From positions 1 through 42,603 of the forward strand of contig NZ_PNRE01000082.1 in NCBI RefSeq assembly GCF_002879645.1: a stretch of 42,603 nt of DNA. The letters run 5' to 3'. The DNA comes from Halomonas heilongjiangensis. Lineage in GTDB: Bacteria > Pseudomonadota > Gammaproteobacteria > Pseudomonadales > Halomonadaceae. The notes under the pieces were generated by a model. That model ran no database searches, had not been told where the DNA came from, and saw only the letters and a list, made by a program, of their open reading frames with translations. A program made the position numbers and the translations under genes. Of this stretch, positions 1 to 7,619 are shown piece by piece. Position 1 is the first letter of the stretch, and each line of letters opens with the position of its first letter.

Positions 1-108
1 CAACCGGCCGATGCTCAAGCGCCTGCTCGAGCGCTTCGGCCGCTAGCGCCGGGGCAGCTCTACAATTCCAACCGGCCGATGCTCAAGCGCCTGCTCGAGC
101 GCTTCGGC
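1..108. repeat. 40-nt direct duplication (1-40 and 69-108) at window start
   Basis: Bases 1-40 and 69-108 are identical (caaccggccg... to ...gcgcttcggc). The offset of 68 is not a multiple of three. Read in the MoeA frame that fits copy two, copy one gives NRPMLKRLLERFGR and then TAG at 44-46. It therefore cannot be a functional in-frame repeat. Confidence 0.9.
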
Positions 109-687
109 GCCGAGGTGGTGTGGGCCGCCTCGGTGCCCGACAGCCGCGTGGCGACGCTCGATATGCTGCGCCTGGCCGCCGAGCGTGCCGAGGTGGTGAT
201 CACCACCGGCGGGGTCAGCGTCGGCGAGGAGGATCACGTCAAGGCGGCGCTGCAGACCCTGGGCCGGCTCGACCTCTGGCGCCTGGCCATCCGTCCGGGC
301 AAGCCCCTGGCGCTCGGTCGCCTGCCCCGGCCGGACGGCCGCGAGGCCCACTTCGTCGGGCTGCCCGGCAATCCCGTGTCGGGGTTCGTCGGCGCCTGGC
401 TGTTCCTGCGCCCCTTGATGGGCGCCCTGCTCGGCTCCCCGGCGCTGGCCACCCTGCCGGTACTCGCCGCCCGGGCCGACTTCGCGACCACCACCGGGCC
501 GCGGCGCCACTACATGCGCGTGGCACTGGAATTCGGCGAGGAAGGGATCGTGGCGAAGGCGTTTCGCGACCAGAACTCCGCGGTGCTCTCCTCCTGCGTC
601 GGTGCCGACGCCCTGGCGGTGATTCCCGCCGAATCGCGGATCGAGCCGGGGGACAGGGTCGACTGCCTGTGGCTCAGGAGCGATTGA
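1..687 (+). CDS. moeA: Molybdopterin molybdenumtransferase MoeA, C-terminal part (5' end outside window)
   Basis: MoeA inserts molybdate into adenylylated molybdopterin in the cytoplasm, the last step of molybdenum cofactor synthesis. The visible frame is open from base 1 and carries the family motifs: GQLYNSNRP (from base 52), the MoCF segment TTGGVSVGEEDHVK, the GLPGNPVSGF loop and the C-terminal MoeA domain with RRHYMRV. The gene ends at TGA 685-687, six bases before the convergent acpH. The start lies outside the window; an ATG at 79 is internal, because conserved residues precede it. Bases 1-40 are an out-of-frame copy of bases 69-108, so the sequence before about base 41 does not read as MoeA. 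Either the assembly breaks here or the gene carries a frameshifting 68-nt duplication. Family assignment is firm; the 5' end is not. Confidence 0.9.
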   Translation, partial: QPADAQAPARALRPLAPGQLYNSNRPMLKRLLERFGAEVVWAASVPDSRVATLDMLRLAAERAEVVITTGGVSVGEEDHVKAALQTLGRLDLWRLAIRPGKPLALGRLPRPDGREAHFVGLPGNPVSGFVGAWLFLRPLMGALLGSPALATLPVLAARADFATTTGPRRHYMRVALEFGEEGIVAKAFRDQNSAVLSSCVGADALAVIPAESRIEPGDRVDCLWLRSD

Positions 688-693
688 ATCGGG

Positions 694-1263
694 TCAGGGA
701 TCGGGAAACTCGAGCACGTCGATGACCGCCGGCCACAGCCGCCGGAAGTCGGCCTCGAGGTTGGCGTAGTCCGCCTCGAGCCAGGGCACCAGGTCGGCCA
801 GGCGGTTGGGGCCGGACAGCCGCTGGCCGATGCCGCGGATGGCGCGGCAGGTGAAGGCGAAGTCGGCATAGCCGTGCAGCCAGTCCTGCTCCACCAGCAC
901 CGGCATCAGGGTGGCCAGGCGGGCCGGCGCCGGGCGGTCCGCCAGCAGGCGGTAACTGCGGGCGACCAGCGCCGACTCCCTCATGTCGAGCCCGAGTTCG
1001 CGGGCAATGAAGTGGTCCCAGACCAGGTCGAGGGCGATACCGGCATAGCGTCGCTGGGCCCGCGGGGCTCTTTCCCGCACCGCGAGAACCACCGGGTGGG
1101 AATCGACGAAGGCATCCACCCGCCGATGGTGACGGATACCCGCCGCGATTGCGGCATCCCAGTCGGAGAGGTCGGGGCCCTTGACGCCGTCGGCGATCAG
1201 GTTGCCGTAGAGGAAGTCATCGCTGCCGCCGCGGGCGAGCCAGGCATGGGCCAGGAAATTCAT
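694..1263 (-). CDS. acpH: Acyl carrier protein phosphodiesterase AcpH
   Basis: AcpH removes the 4'-phosphopantetheine group from holo-ACP, taking part in prosthetic-group turnover in fatty acid synthesis. The 189-residue product matches the length of the family (DUF479) and opens with its signature MNFLAHAWLA. It then shows GNLIADGVKG, the RHHRRVDAFVDSHP block with conserved His/Asp, and LDLVWDHF. It is the last gene of a leftward run: its ATG lies one base beyond the tusE stop, so the two are almost certainly co-transcribed and probably translationally coupled. The stop is six bases from the convergent moeA stop. Pairing with tus genes is a matter of gene order only; no mechanistic link is visible. 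Confidence 0.88.
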   Translation of the reverse strand: MNFLAHAWLARGGSDDFLYGNLIADGVKGPDLSDWDAAIAAGIRHHRRVDAFVDSHPVVLAVRERAPRAQRRYAGIALDLVWDHFIARELGLDMRESALVARSYRLLADRPAPARLATLMPVLVEQDWLHGYADFAFTCRAIRGIGQRLSGPNRLADLVPWLEADYANLEADFRRLWPAVIDVLEFPDP

Positions 1264-1264
1264 G

Positions 1265-1618
1265 TCAGAGACAATTCGCCGGCTTGGGCAGGCCCGCCAG
1301 GCGCGCGCCCAGCTTGGCCGGGCTGCCGGGAAACAGCCGCATCAGGTGGATCGAGCGCCCCTTCTCCGGGCCCAGCGCCTGCCCAACCGCCTTGACCAGA
1401 GGGCGCATGGCCGGCGCCATCTCGAAGCGCTCGTAGAAGGCGCGCAGCACGTCGATCACCTCCCAGTGCTCGTCGGTGAGCGAAAGCCCCTCTTCCGCGG
1501 CCAGGGCGACAGCCACCGCCGGCGACCAGTCGCCGAGATCGACCAGATACCCCTCGGGATCGAGGCCGACCCGCTCCCCCCCCACCTCCACGAAGCGTGC
1601 GATCGCCGTCGTTGCCAT
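1265..1618 (-). CDS. tusE: Sulfur carrier TusE (DsrC family)
   Basis: TusE takes persulfide sulfur from the TusBCD complex and passes it to MnmA for 2-thiolation of U34 in tRNA Glu, Gln and Lys. The 117-residue protein is of DsrC size and shows GYLVDLGDWSP, LTDEHWEVIDVLRAFY and the C-terminal PKPANCL. In that tail Cys116 is the penultimate residue expected to carry the persulfide. The second DsrC cysteine about ten residues upstream is absent, which points to TusE rather than sulfite-reductase DsrC. The frame is open further upstream, but the start chosen overlaps the tusB stop as TGATG, and the DsrC homology begins there. Confidence 0.92.
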   Translation of the reverse strand: MATTAIARFVEVGGERVGLDPEGYLVDLGDWSPAVAVALAAEEGLSLTDEHWEVIDVLRAFYERFEMAPAMRPLVKAVGQALGPEKGRSIHLMRLFPGSPAKLGARLAGLPKPANCL

Positions 1619-1908
1619 CAGTACCAGCTCACCGTGCGTTCGGCTTCCTCGGTCAGGTCCACGAAGCCGTCCACGTCGACCACCTGGACCGACGCCTCGC
1701 AGCGTCCCTCGAGACCGCGTGCCGCCAGGTCCTCGCGCAGCGCGAACAGCCGGCCCTGCAGCCCATCGAAGTAGCGCACCAACTGGGGCAGTGCGCCCTG
1801 GACCCCGTCCTCGATCAGCAGCAGTCGATCCTCCGGCCCCATGGCGGCCAGAGCCTGCTGGTAGACCCGGCTGGCGGCAGGGGAGCGATTCAGAATGTGC
1901 AGCAACAT
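1618..1908 (-). CDS. tusB: Sulfur relay subunit TusB (DsrH family)
   Basis: TusB is one of three small subunits of the TusBCD heterohexamer that relays sulfur from TusA to TusE. The 96-residue product has the DsrH pattern: MLLHILNRSP at the start, a central DRLLLIEDGVQGAL segment and a short tail ending TVSWY, near the usual family length. It has a Cys near the middle, but the catalytic cysteine of the complex is in TusD. Its stop codon shares one base with the tusE start. It lies 43 bases downstream of tusC in the same leftward transcript. Confidence 0.9.
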   Translation of the reverse strand: MLLHILNRSPAASRVYQQALAAMGPEDRLLLIEDGVQGALPQLVRYFDGLQGRLFALREDLAARGLEGRCEASVQVVDVDGFVDLTEEAERTVSWY

Positions 1909-1951
1909 GCGGGGATCCTCGGTACAACGGATGGCGTCGCCGGTGGCGTGC

Positions 1952-2323
1952 TCAGAAGGTCAGCACCAGGCGGTGGGCTCCCGGCTGGCGGGAGATGGCC
2001 TCGGCGGACAACCGACGCACGGGGAGCATCAGATCTGCCTCGGTGAGACCGAAACGCTCGAGAGCGGCCTCTTCCACCAGTAACGTCTCGATATCATACA
2101 TCTCCAGCATCTCCAGGGTCGCGCTGGTGCCTTTCTGGCCGAGCGGACCGGCCTGCTGGCCCCGGAGCAACGCGGTCACGCCCTCGCCCATGAACAGCAG
2201 CGAGACCCGGCGGCCGAAGGCGGCCGCGACCAGGGCCGCATCGAGCCCCTCGCGCAGCCAGTTGGTGCCGTGGGGGCCGTGACGCAGGATGACCAGCAGG
2301 TCGGACGGGGTTGGCTCGGTCAT
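1952..2323 (-). CDS. tusC: Sulfur relay subunit TusC (DsrF family)
   Basis: TusC is the DsrF-like subunit of the TusBCD sulfurtransferase. The 123-residue protein has an N-terminal ILRHGPHGTNWLREGLDAAL helix region, typical of the DsrE/F fold after beta-1. It continues with VSLLFMGEGVTALL and the MYDIETLLVEEAALERFGL segment, and ends RLVLTF. The position between tusD (25 bases upstream) and tusB is the standard D-C-B order, which makes the assignment secure despite short length and few invariant residues. No cysteine is present, as expected of a structural rather than relay subunit. Confidence 0.9.
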   Translation of the reverse strand: MTEPTPSDLLVILRHGPHGTNWLREGLDAALVAAAFGRRVSLLFMGEGVTALLRGQQAGPLGQKGTSATLEMLEMYDIETLLVEEAALERFGLTEADLMLPVRRLSAEAISRQPGAHRLVLTF

Positions 2324-2348
2324 GTCGCTTCCTCGACGCGATACAGGC

Positions 2349-2741
2349 TCAGGGGCCGAAGGTGACCAGGCGGTCGCAGCTCAGGCCGAGATCGACCAGT
2401 TGGCCCAGCCCGGTCAGCTCGAAGGGGGGCTCGACGCTATGGCCCTGCTTGCCATGCCGAACCGCTTCGCGTGCATCGAGCAGCCCGCGGCGCAGGGCGG
2501 CGGCGATGCAGACCTGCAGCGAGGTGCCGTGCTCGCTGTGCAATGTCGTCCAGGCGTCGACCAGGTGCGGCTCGTCCTGGGGAGGGGCCGCCAGACGGGC
2601 CGCATTCTGTACCCCATCATGGTAGAAGAACACCGTCTCGAGATGGTGCCCACGCTCCACCACGGCGCGAGCGAAGCGCAGCGCGGAATGAGAGGCCTGG
2701 CAGCTGTATGGGGCACCCAGCAGCAGGATGGCATAGCGCAT
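2349..2741 (-). CDS. tusD: Sulfurtransferase TusD (DsrE family)
   Basis: TusD accepts persulfide sulfur from TusA on its active-site cysteine within TusBCD. The 130-residue product begins MRYAILLLGAPYS and carries VFFYHDGVQNA. Its Cys78 sits in LQVCIAAALRRG, the same position and context as the active Cys78 of E. coli TusD. An in-frame ATG ten codons further upstream exists. The start at 2741 is preferred because it matches the family N-terminus and has a GGAG ribosome-binding site about 7 bases upstream. It is the first tus gene, 68 bases downstream of yccA on the same strand. Confidence 0.92.
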   Translation of the reverse strand: MRYAILLLGAPYSCQASHSALRFARAVVERGHHLETVFFYHDGVQNAARLAAPPQDEPHLVDAWTTLHSEHGTSLQVCIAAALRRGLLDAREAVRHGKQGHSVEPPFELTGLGQLVDLGLSCDRLVTFGP

Positions 2742-2809
2742 GAAGGGTCTCCGGAAACAGTCTGGCCCCACCGGGAAGGCGGGGCCAGCAGGATCCAGCC
2801 GAGCGGGGT

Positions 2810-3478
2810 TCAGTCGCTGCTCATGATGCCGAGCAGGGACAGCAGGCTGATGAACAGATTGTAGATCGACACATAGAGGGTGATGGTGGCAAGGATGTAG
2901 TTGGTCTCGCCGGCCCGGTGCACGATCTCGCTGGTCTGGTAGAGGATTGCCGCCGAGGCGAACAGCACGAAGCCTGCGGAGACCATCAGCATCAGGGTCG
3001 GGATCTGGAAGACCAGCCCGGCCACCATGGCCAGGATCAGCACGATGGCGCCTGCCAGCAGGAAGTTGCCCAGGAAGCTGAAGTCCTTCTTGGACACCAG
3101 TGCCACGGCGGAGAGACCGATGAAGGTCAGGCCGGTCATGGCCAGGGCGTTCATGATCAGGGCTGCGCCGTTGGGCAAGGCCAGGTAGGCACTGAGGATC
3201 GGCCCCAGGGTGAAGCCCATGAAGCCGGTGAAGGCGAAGGTGGAAAGCAGCCCCAACGCCGAGTTGGCGGTCTTGTGCACGAGGAACATCAGGCCGTAGG
3301 CGCCGATGAAGAACACCAGGATGTTCATCCGCTCGATGCCCATGGCCATGGCGGCGCCGGCGGTCACGGCGGAGAACAGCAGTGTCATGGCCAGCAGGCC
3401 GTAGGTGTTGCGCAGCACCTTGTTGGTGCTGACCACCTGTGTCTGCTGCCGTGTCAGCTGAGTGTCTTGGTAAGCCAT
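2810..3478 (-). CDS. yccA: Bax inhibitor-1/YccA family inner-membrane protein
   Basis: YccA-type proteins are seven-helix inner-membrane proteins. In E. coli YccA binds and modulates the FtsH protease. The 222-residue product is close to E. coli YccA (219) and has seven hydrophobic segments between about residues 26 and 220. The BI-1 features include TFAFTGFMGFTLGPILSAY and a C-terminal acidic/polar loop followed by LYVSIYNLFISLLSLLG. The chosen ATG has AGGGAG about 10 bases upstream; the open frame extends further but without homology. It heads the yccA-tusDCBE-acpH run. The same neighbourhood of yccA with tus genes is known in pseudomonads. Confidence 0.88.
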   Translation of the reverse strand: MAYQDTQLTRQQTQVVSTNKVLRNTYGLLAMTLLFSAVTAGAAMAMGIERMNILVFFIGAYGLMFLVHKTANSALGLLSTFAFTGFMGFTLGPILSAYLALPNGAALIMNALAMTGLTFIGLSAVALVSKKDFSFLGNFLLAGAIVLILAMVAGLVFQIPTLMLMVSAGFVLFASAAILYQTSEIVHRAGETNYILATITLYVSIYNLFISLLSLLGIMSSD

Positions 3479-3569
3479 TGATCCAGAGCTCCCTGAGGTT
3501 ATTGATCTGGGCACGCGACCTAGAATGCCCACTCGACGTTCACGGCGCAAGCCCTTGTCTCTCCATGCC

Positions 3570-4025
3570 TCAACGGTGATTCCTCCCTTGCTCCATCCGG
3601 AGAGCCCGGCGCGCCACCTCGGCGGCCGTCCGGCAGACGTCGTCACCAGCGGCCTCCAGCGCCGCCATATCCATCCAGTATAGCTCGCTGGCGTCGTCAG
3701 CCGCCGCCTCGACACCCCACTGCCCTGCCATGCGGATCACCACGACGACGTAATGGGTCTGCAGCCGCCCCTGGCCATCATGATCGAGGACATCGATGGC
3801 CGTCAGCACCTCGTGTGGCGTGGCATGTAGCCCGGTCTCCTCGAGCAGCTCGCGAACCGCCGCGTCGCCCAGGCTCTCGCCGGCCTCGATCTTCCCCCCG
3901 GGCAAGGCCAGGTAACCGGCATTGGGCGGATGGCGGCGACGGACCATCAGGAGCCGCCCCTCACGCACCAGCGCCGCCGAGACGGCGGCAACGGGGCGCG
4001 GGGATACTGGTGGGACGTGATTCAT
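3570..4025 (-). CDS. Nudix hydrolase
   Basis: This is a cytoplasmic Nudix pyrophosphohydrolase of 151 residues. The Nudix box runs over about residues 44-66 and contains GGKIEAGES followed by RELLEETGL, with all the metal-binding glutamates present. The protein starts VAAVSAALVREGRLLMVRRRHPP, as in house-cleaning ADP-ribose or nucleotide hydrolases. The substrate cannot be told from sequence. The ATG has GGGAG about 6 bases upstream. The gene lies 91 bases upstream of yccA on the same strand and could feed into that transcript. It is separated from the rightward tRNA-Ser by about 120 bases. Confidence 0.85.
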   Translation of the reverse strand: MNHVPPVSPRPVAAVSAALVREGRLLMVRRRHPPNAGYLALPGGKIEAGESLGDAAVRELLEETGLHATPHEVLTAIDVLDHDGQGRLQTHYVVVVIRMAGQWGVEAAADDASELYWMDMAALEAAGDDVCRTAAEVARRALRMEQGRNHR

Positions 4026-4102
4026 GCGGTCTCCCGGGGTCGCTCACCCCCATTCTGGCCCACACCGAGCGAACCCGCTAACGCCTTGATCCCAAGGGGC
4101 TC

Positions 4103-4130
4103 TTGACCCGACCTCGAAAACTGGTAATAT
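4103..4130 (+). promoter_or_regulatory. Sigma-70 promoter of tRNA-Ser
   Basis: A -35 box TTGACC at 4103-4108 and a -10 box TAATAT at 4125-4130 are spaced 16 bases apart. They lie about 15 bases before the tRNA. The GC-rich stretch gcccaccc just after the -10 resembles the discriminator of stringently controlled stable-RNA promoters. Confidence 0.65.
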
Positions 4131-4145
4131 GCCCACCCGTGAGCC

Positions 4146-4235
4146 GGAGGGATGGCAGAGCGGTTGAATGCACCGGTCTTGAAAACCGGCGAAGGTGAGA
4201 GCCTTCCCAGGGTTCGAATCCCTGTCCCTCCGCCA
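4146..4235 (+). tRNA. serT: tRNA-Ser (anticodon UGA)
   Basis: This is a 90-nt class II tRNA with encoded CCA (4233-4235). The acceptor stem pairs 4146-4152 (ggaggga) with 4225-4231 (tccctcc). The anticodon stem-loop is ccggt-CTTGAAA-accgg at 4173-4189, with anticodon TGA at 4180-4182. A long variable arm (4191-4206) and T-loop GGTTCGAATCC complete the serine-type structure. It reads UCA/UCG-type serine codons by wobble. The gene stands alone with its own promoter and terminator. Confidence 0.97.
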
Positions 4236-4251
4236 TTATGCTTCATGAATC

Positions 4252-4273
4252 AAGCGCCTGCGGGCGCTTTTTT
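4252..4273 (+). terminator. Rho-independent terminator after tRNA-Ser
   Basis: Stem aagcgcc (4252-4258) pairs with ggcgctt (4263-4269) around loop tgcg and is followed by a run of T to 4273. It lies 17 bases past the tRNA 3' end. Confidence 0.85.
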
Positions 4274-4329
4274 CATGGGCCCGACATCCCCCTGTTGCCC
4301 GGGCAACGCTTGCCATCGTCGTCGCCCCC

Positions 4330-4980
4330 TCACCCCAGCAGCTCGCGGGCATCGACCAGGGTCAGATGTCCAGTACAGAAGGCACCGGTGTCGATGTAAT
4401 GGACGTTGCCCAGGGTCAGCGGCCGCTCCACGATGGTGTGGCCGACGACGACGGCGTCGACCCCCGCCACCGGCGTCTCGTCGCGCCGCTGGATCCGGGC
4501 GCGCCCCCAGACCAGGGTTTCCGGGTCGGCGTCCGCGAGACGCGACCAGTCTGCCGGCGGCTCGGCGTGCACCATGCCGACGCGCTTCCCGGCGATCGCG
4601 ATCTCGCGCGCATGGGGCAGATGGCGCAGCGCCTCATCCAGGATCTTGCGCACCTCACCCACCCCACTACGCGCGACCCAGCCGCCACCATTGATCATCC
4701 ACAGTGCCCAGGCGGTGCTGTCCTCGCCCTCCCGCAGCGCGCTCCGGGCCAGCTCCTCATGATTGCCGCGCACGGCGTGAAACCACGGCCTGGAGGCAAG
4801 CGACAGGCAAACGAGCGAATCGGTACCACGGTCGATGAGGTCGCCAACGGAAAACAGGCGATCCGTCGCCGGATCGAGACCGACACGCCGCATCGCCTCC
4901 TGCAGCAGTCGGTGCTGGCCGTGAATGTCACCCACGAAGAAGTCGCGGCCCCGGATGTTCGCTTCATGCTCGATCAGCAT
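4330..4980 (-). CDS. PPP-family metallophosphoesterase (PrpA/PrpB-like protein phosphatase)
   Basis: This is a cytoplasmic two-metal phosphatase of the PPP superfamily, 216 residues. All signature motifs are present: GDIHGQ (residues 17-22), GDLIDRG (46-52) and GNHEE (72-76). Distal metal-binding histidines are in VGMVHAEPP and VVVGHTIVE. Size and motifs match E. coli PrpA/PrpB serine/threonine phosphatases and related ApaH-like enzymes; which substrate it uses is open. The frame extends upstream, but the start at 4980 is chosen for its strong AGAGGAGG ribosome-binding site about 7 bases away. It is divergent from yaeQ. Confidence 0.85.
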   Translation of the reverse strand: MLIEHEANIRGRDFFVGDIHGQHRLLQEAMRRVGLDPATDRLFSVGDLIDRGTDSLVCLSLASRPWFHAVRGNHEELARSALREGEDSTAWALWMINGGGWVARSGVGEVRKILDEALRHLPHAREIAIAGKRVGMVHAEPPADWSRLADADPETLVWGRARIQRRDETPVAGVDAVVVGHTIVERPLTLGNVHYIDTGAFCTGHLTLVDARELLG

Positions 4981-5117
4981 GACTCGGCCTCCTCTGGCAG
5001 GAAGGCGGCCCCCGGCACAGCCCTCCGGCCACTTCGGTATCAATTGCCCCTCGAGATCCTCCCCGTCTATGTCATCATGGCAGATACTTTTTCCAGTCGG
5101 TCGGGTGACGTAGACAG

Positions 5118-5672
5118 ATGGCATTGAAGGCAACGATTCACAGGATCCAGTTCCAGATCGCCGATATGGATCGGCACTACTATGCAGACCACACGCTGAC
5201 CGTGGCTCGTCACCCCTCCGAGACCGATGAGCGCATGATGGTACGGCTGCTGGCCTTTGCGCTTCACGCCAACGAGGCACTGGCCTTCGGCCGGGGAGTG
5301 AGCACCGAGGACGAGCCCGACCTCTGGCAGAAGGACCTGACCGGCGCCATCGACCTCTGGATCCAGTTGGGGCAGCCCGACGAGAAGGCCATCCGCCGTG
5401 CCTGCGGCCGGGCCGGCCGTGTGATCCTCTACACCTACAGCGGCCATGGCGCCGAGATCTGGTGGGAGCAGGTCGCGGGGAAATGTGCCACCCTCGACAA
5501 CCTGTCGGTCATCGACATCCCCCCGGCATCGGTGCAGGCCCTGGCCTCGCTGGCGGCCAAGGGCATGACGCTGAGCTGCACGGTGCAGGATGGCGAAGTC
5601 CGGATGACCAGCCCGGAGGCGTCGGTGGAGGTCGAGCTCGCCGTACGCAAGCAGCCGAGGACCCGGCGCTGA
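5118..5672 (+). CDS. yaeQ: YaeQ family protein
   Basis: The product is a 184-residue protein closely resembling E. coli YaeQ throughout: MALKATIHRIQ at the start, the block TVARHPSETDERMMVRLLAF, EDEPDLWQKDLTG, IDLWIQLGQPDE and EIWWEQVAGKC. YaeQ proteins have a PD-(D/E)XK nuclease-like fold, and the E, D and K of that fold lie in these blocks. No biochemical activity is firmly assigned to the family. The gene stands alone between the divergent phosphatase and the convergent antiporter, 46 bases from the latter's stop. The ribosome-binding site is weak. Confidence 0.88.
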   Translation: MALKATIHRIQFQIADMDRHYYADHTLTVARHPSETDERMMVRLLAFALHANEALAFGRGVSTEDEPDLWQKDLTGAIDLWIQLGQPDEKAIRRACGRAGRVILYTYSGHGAEIWWEQVAGKCATLDNLSVIDIPPASVQALASLAAKGMTLSCTVQDGEVRMTSPEASVEVELAVRKQPRTRR

Positions 5673-5718
5673 ACCGCACCGTTGCCTGCCGGCGCCGGCA
5701 GCAGGCAGCGGAGCCGGC

Positions 5719-7425
5719 TCAGTAGAGGCGCAGCCCCACCCGGGTGATCCTGTCGCCCTCGACCTCGCTGACCACCCAGTGGATACCGTGCCAGTCGACG
5801 TCATCGCCCACTACCGGGTGGCCACCGACCCGCAGCGAGATGAACTGGTCCAGGGTCATCTCCTTCTCGCCGGGGCTCAGGGTCAGGCCGTAGACATCGG
5901 CGATATCCTGCATCCGGGCGTCGCCGTCGAAGGTGAAGGTGCCGAAGAAGGCACGCTCCCGCTTGAGCTTGGCCTCGCCATTGAACAGCCGGTTGAGGGC
6001 CGGCAGGTCATCGGTGCGGCCGATCACGCAGATCACGTCGCCGAGCTGCAGCCGGGTGCCGCCCTTGGGGTGCAGCATGGCGTGCTCGCGGAACAGCGCC
6101 GAGATCAGCGCCCCGGATGGGAAGCGCAGCAGGCGGATCGGCACGTCCTCGAGGTCGGAGTTCTCGACCTCGTAGACGAACATCTCGTAGTCGTTCTCCG
6201 GCAGCACCCCGAGCGGGCCGCGCAGGTTAGGCGTCACGCTGCGCGGCACCTCGACCTTCATCCAGCGGGCCATCCAGGACAGCGTCCCCCCCTGGATCAG
6301 CAGCGACATCAACACCACCGCGAAGGCGACGTTGAAATAGAGCGAGGCATTCTCCACCCCCCCGATCACCGGAAAGATCGCCAGCACGATGGGCACCGCG
6401 CCCCTCAGCCCCACCCAGGAAATGAACCCCACCTCACGCCAGCGGAACTTGAAGAACGGCTTGATGGTGATCAGTACCGCCAGCGGGCGCGCCACGAAGA
6501 TCAGCGCCAGGGCCACCATCAAGGCGGGCAGGGCGTACTCGAGCATCTCGCTGGGGGTGACCAGCAGTCCCAGCACCAGGAACAGGCCGATCTGGCTCAA
6601 CCAGGCCAGGCCATCGTGCACCGGCAGGATGAAATTGAGGTGCCGGCCGGGCTGGTTGCCGATCATCAGGCCGGTGAGGTAGATGGCCAGGAAGCCACTG
6701 CCGCCCAGCACGCTGGTCAGGCCGAAGACACAGAACCCCAGGGCCAGGGCCAGCAAGGAGTAGAGCCCCGGAGCCAGGTCGACCCAGCGCAGCAGCTTGG
6801 CGATCAGCCAGCCACCCCCCAGCCCGATCGCCACCCCGAAACCGAACTGCTGAACCAGGAACAGCGTGGTACTCAGCACGCCACCGATCTCCCCGACCAG
6901 CAGCTCGACCAGCATGATGGTCAGGAAGATCGCCATGGGATCGTTGGTGCCGGATTCGATCTCCAGGGTGGCACCGACGCGTTCGTTGAGGTTGATGCCG
7001 CGGCCGCTGAGCATCGAGAACACGGCGGCGGCGTCGGTGGAGCCGACGATGGCTCCCACCAGCAGCCCCTCTACCAGGCTCAGGTCGAAGATCCACATGG
7101 CCAGCGCGCCGACCAGGGCGCTGGTGATGAATACCCCGAAGGTGGCCAGCGACAGGGCCGGACGGAAACCGACCCGGAAGGTCTTCAATCGGGTGCGCAG
7201 CCCGCCGTCGAGCAGGATCATGGCCAGCGCCAGGTGGCCGATCAGGAAGGCCAGCGAATAGTCGTCGAACTGGATGCCGAGCACCCCCTCTTCCCCGGCC
7301 AGCATGCCCAGCCCCAGGAAGATCAACAGCAGCGGCAGCCCCACCAGGGTGGAGAGCCGGCTGGCGAGCACGCTCAGGGCAATCAGGAAGCCGCTGAGCA
7401 GAAAGAGGGTATTGATGACATCCAT
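5719..7425 (-). CDS. cvrA: CvrA/NhaP2-type K+(Na+)/H+ antiporter
   Basis: This is an inner-membrane cation/proton antiporter of the CPA1 family, 568 residues (E. coli CvrA is 578). About 12 transmembrane helices span residues 3-390. Ion-site residues are D131 in GSTDAAAVF and N161/D162 in SGTNDPMAIF. The cytoplasmic C-terminus has a TrkA-C (RCK-C) domain (about 420-495) and a CorC/HlyC-like domain to the end. NhaP2/CvrA proteins exchange K+ (and Na+) for H+ and protect against low osmolarity or K+ toxicity, apt for a halophile. The start is set by homology and AGGA about 7 bases upstream, although the frame runs 52 codons further. Confidence 0.9.
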   Translation of the reverse strand: MDVINTLFLLSGFLIALSVLASRLSTLVGLPLLLIFLGLGMLAGEEGVLGIQFDDYSLAFLIGHLALAMILLDGGLRTRLKTFRVGFRPALSLATFGVFITSALVGALAMWIFDLSLVEGLLVGAIVGSTDAAAVFSMLSGRGINLNERVGATLEIESGTNDPMAIFLTIMLVELLVGEIGGVLSTTLFLVQQFGFGVAIGLGGGWLIAKLLRWVDLAPGLYSLLALALGFCVFGLTSVLGGSGFLAIYLTGLMIGNQPGRHLNFILPVHDGLAWLSQIGLFLVLGLLVTPSEMLEYALPALMVALALIFVARPLAVLITIKPFFKFRWREVGFISWVGLRGAVPIVLAIFPVIGGVENASLYFNVAFAVVLMSLLIQGGTLSWMARWMKVEVPRSVTPNLRGPLGVLPENDYEMFVYEVENSDLEDVPIRLLRFPSGALISALFREHAMLHPKGGTRLQLGDVICVIGRTDDLPALNRLFNGEAKLKRERAFFGTFTFDGDARMQDIADVYGLTLSPGEKEMTLDQFISLRVGGHPVVGDDVDWHGIHWVVSEVEGDRITRVGLRLY

Positions 7426-7528
7426 GGCGTCCTGCCCTGACAACGGGGAAGGGCGATTATCGCACGGCCCGTTGCCCATCGCGACGGCGGGCCAAGCGGG
7501 CGGCGTGGTCCGAACTGGCCACGGCGAA

Positions 7529-7577
7529 GCGCCAGAGGCTAAACTGGCGCCGCGCCAGAGGCTAAACTGGCGCCGCG
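7529..7577. repeat. Two tandem copies of a 23-bp palindromic unit
   Basis: A 23-nt unit occurs twice head to tail, at 7531-7553 and 7554-7576, without mismatch. Each copy contains the inverted repeat GCGCCAG-AGGCTAAA-CTGGCGC (first at 7529-7550), giving two adjacent 7-bp hairpins. It sits in the divergent gap between cvrA and the binding-protein gene, about 45 bases before the latter's start. Confidence 0.9.
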
Positions 7578-7619
7578 CCACGGGCGTCCCTGTCGTTTCC
7601 AGCCGTTGGAGCCCCCACG

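Noticed and set aside
1265..1927. tusE as a 220-residue protein with a long N-terminal extension
   Set aside because: The extra 103 codons overlap all of tusB in another frame and have low-complexity Arg/Gly composition. DsrC homology starts at the inner ATG.
4152..4694. Open frames running through the tRNA-Ser gene
   Set aside because: The tRNA structure is complete here, with its own promoter and terminator. Overlapping frames have no homology.
5779..7440. Very long open frame antisense to the cvrA gene
   Set aside because: Its product is a Gln/His/Asp-rich composition typical of the mirror image of a GC-rich membrane protein gene, with no motif and no ribosome-binding site.
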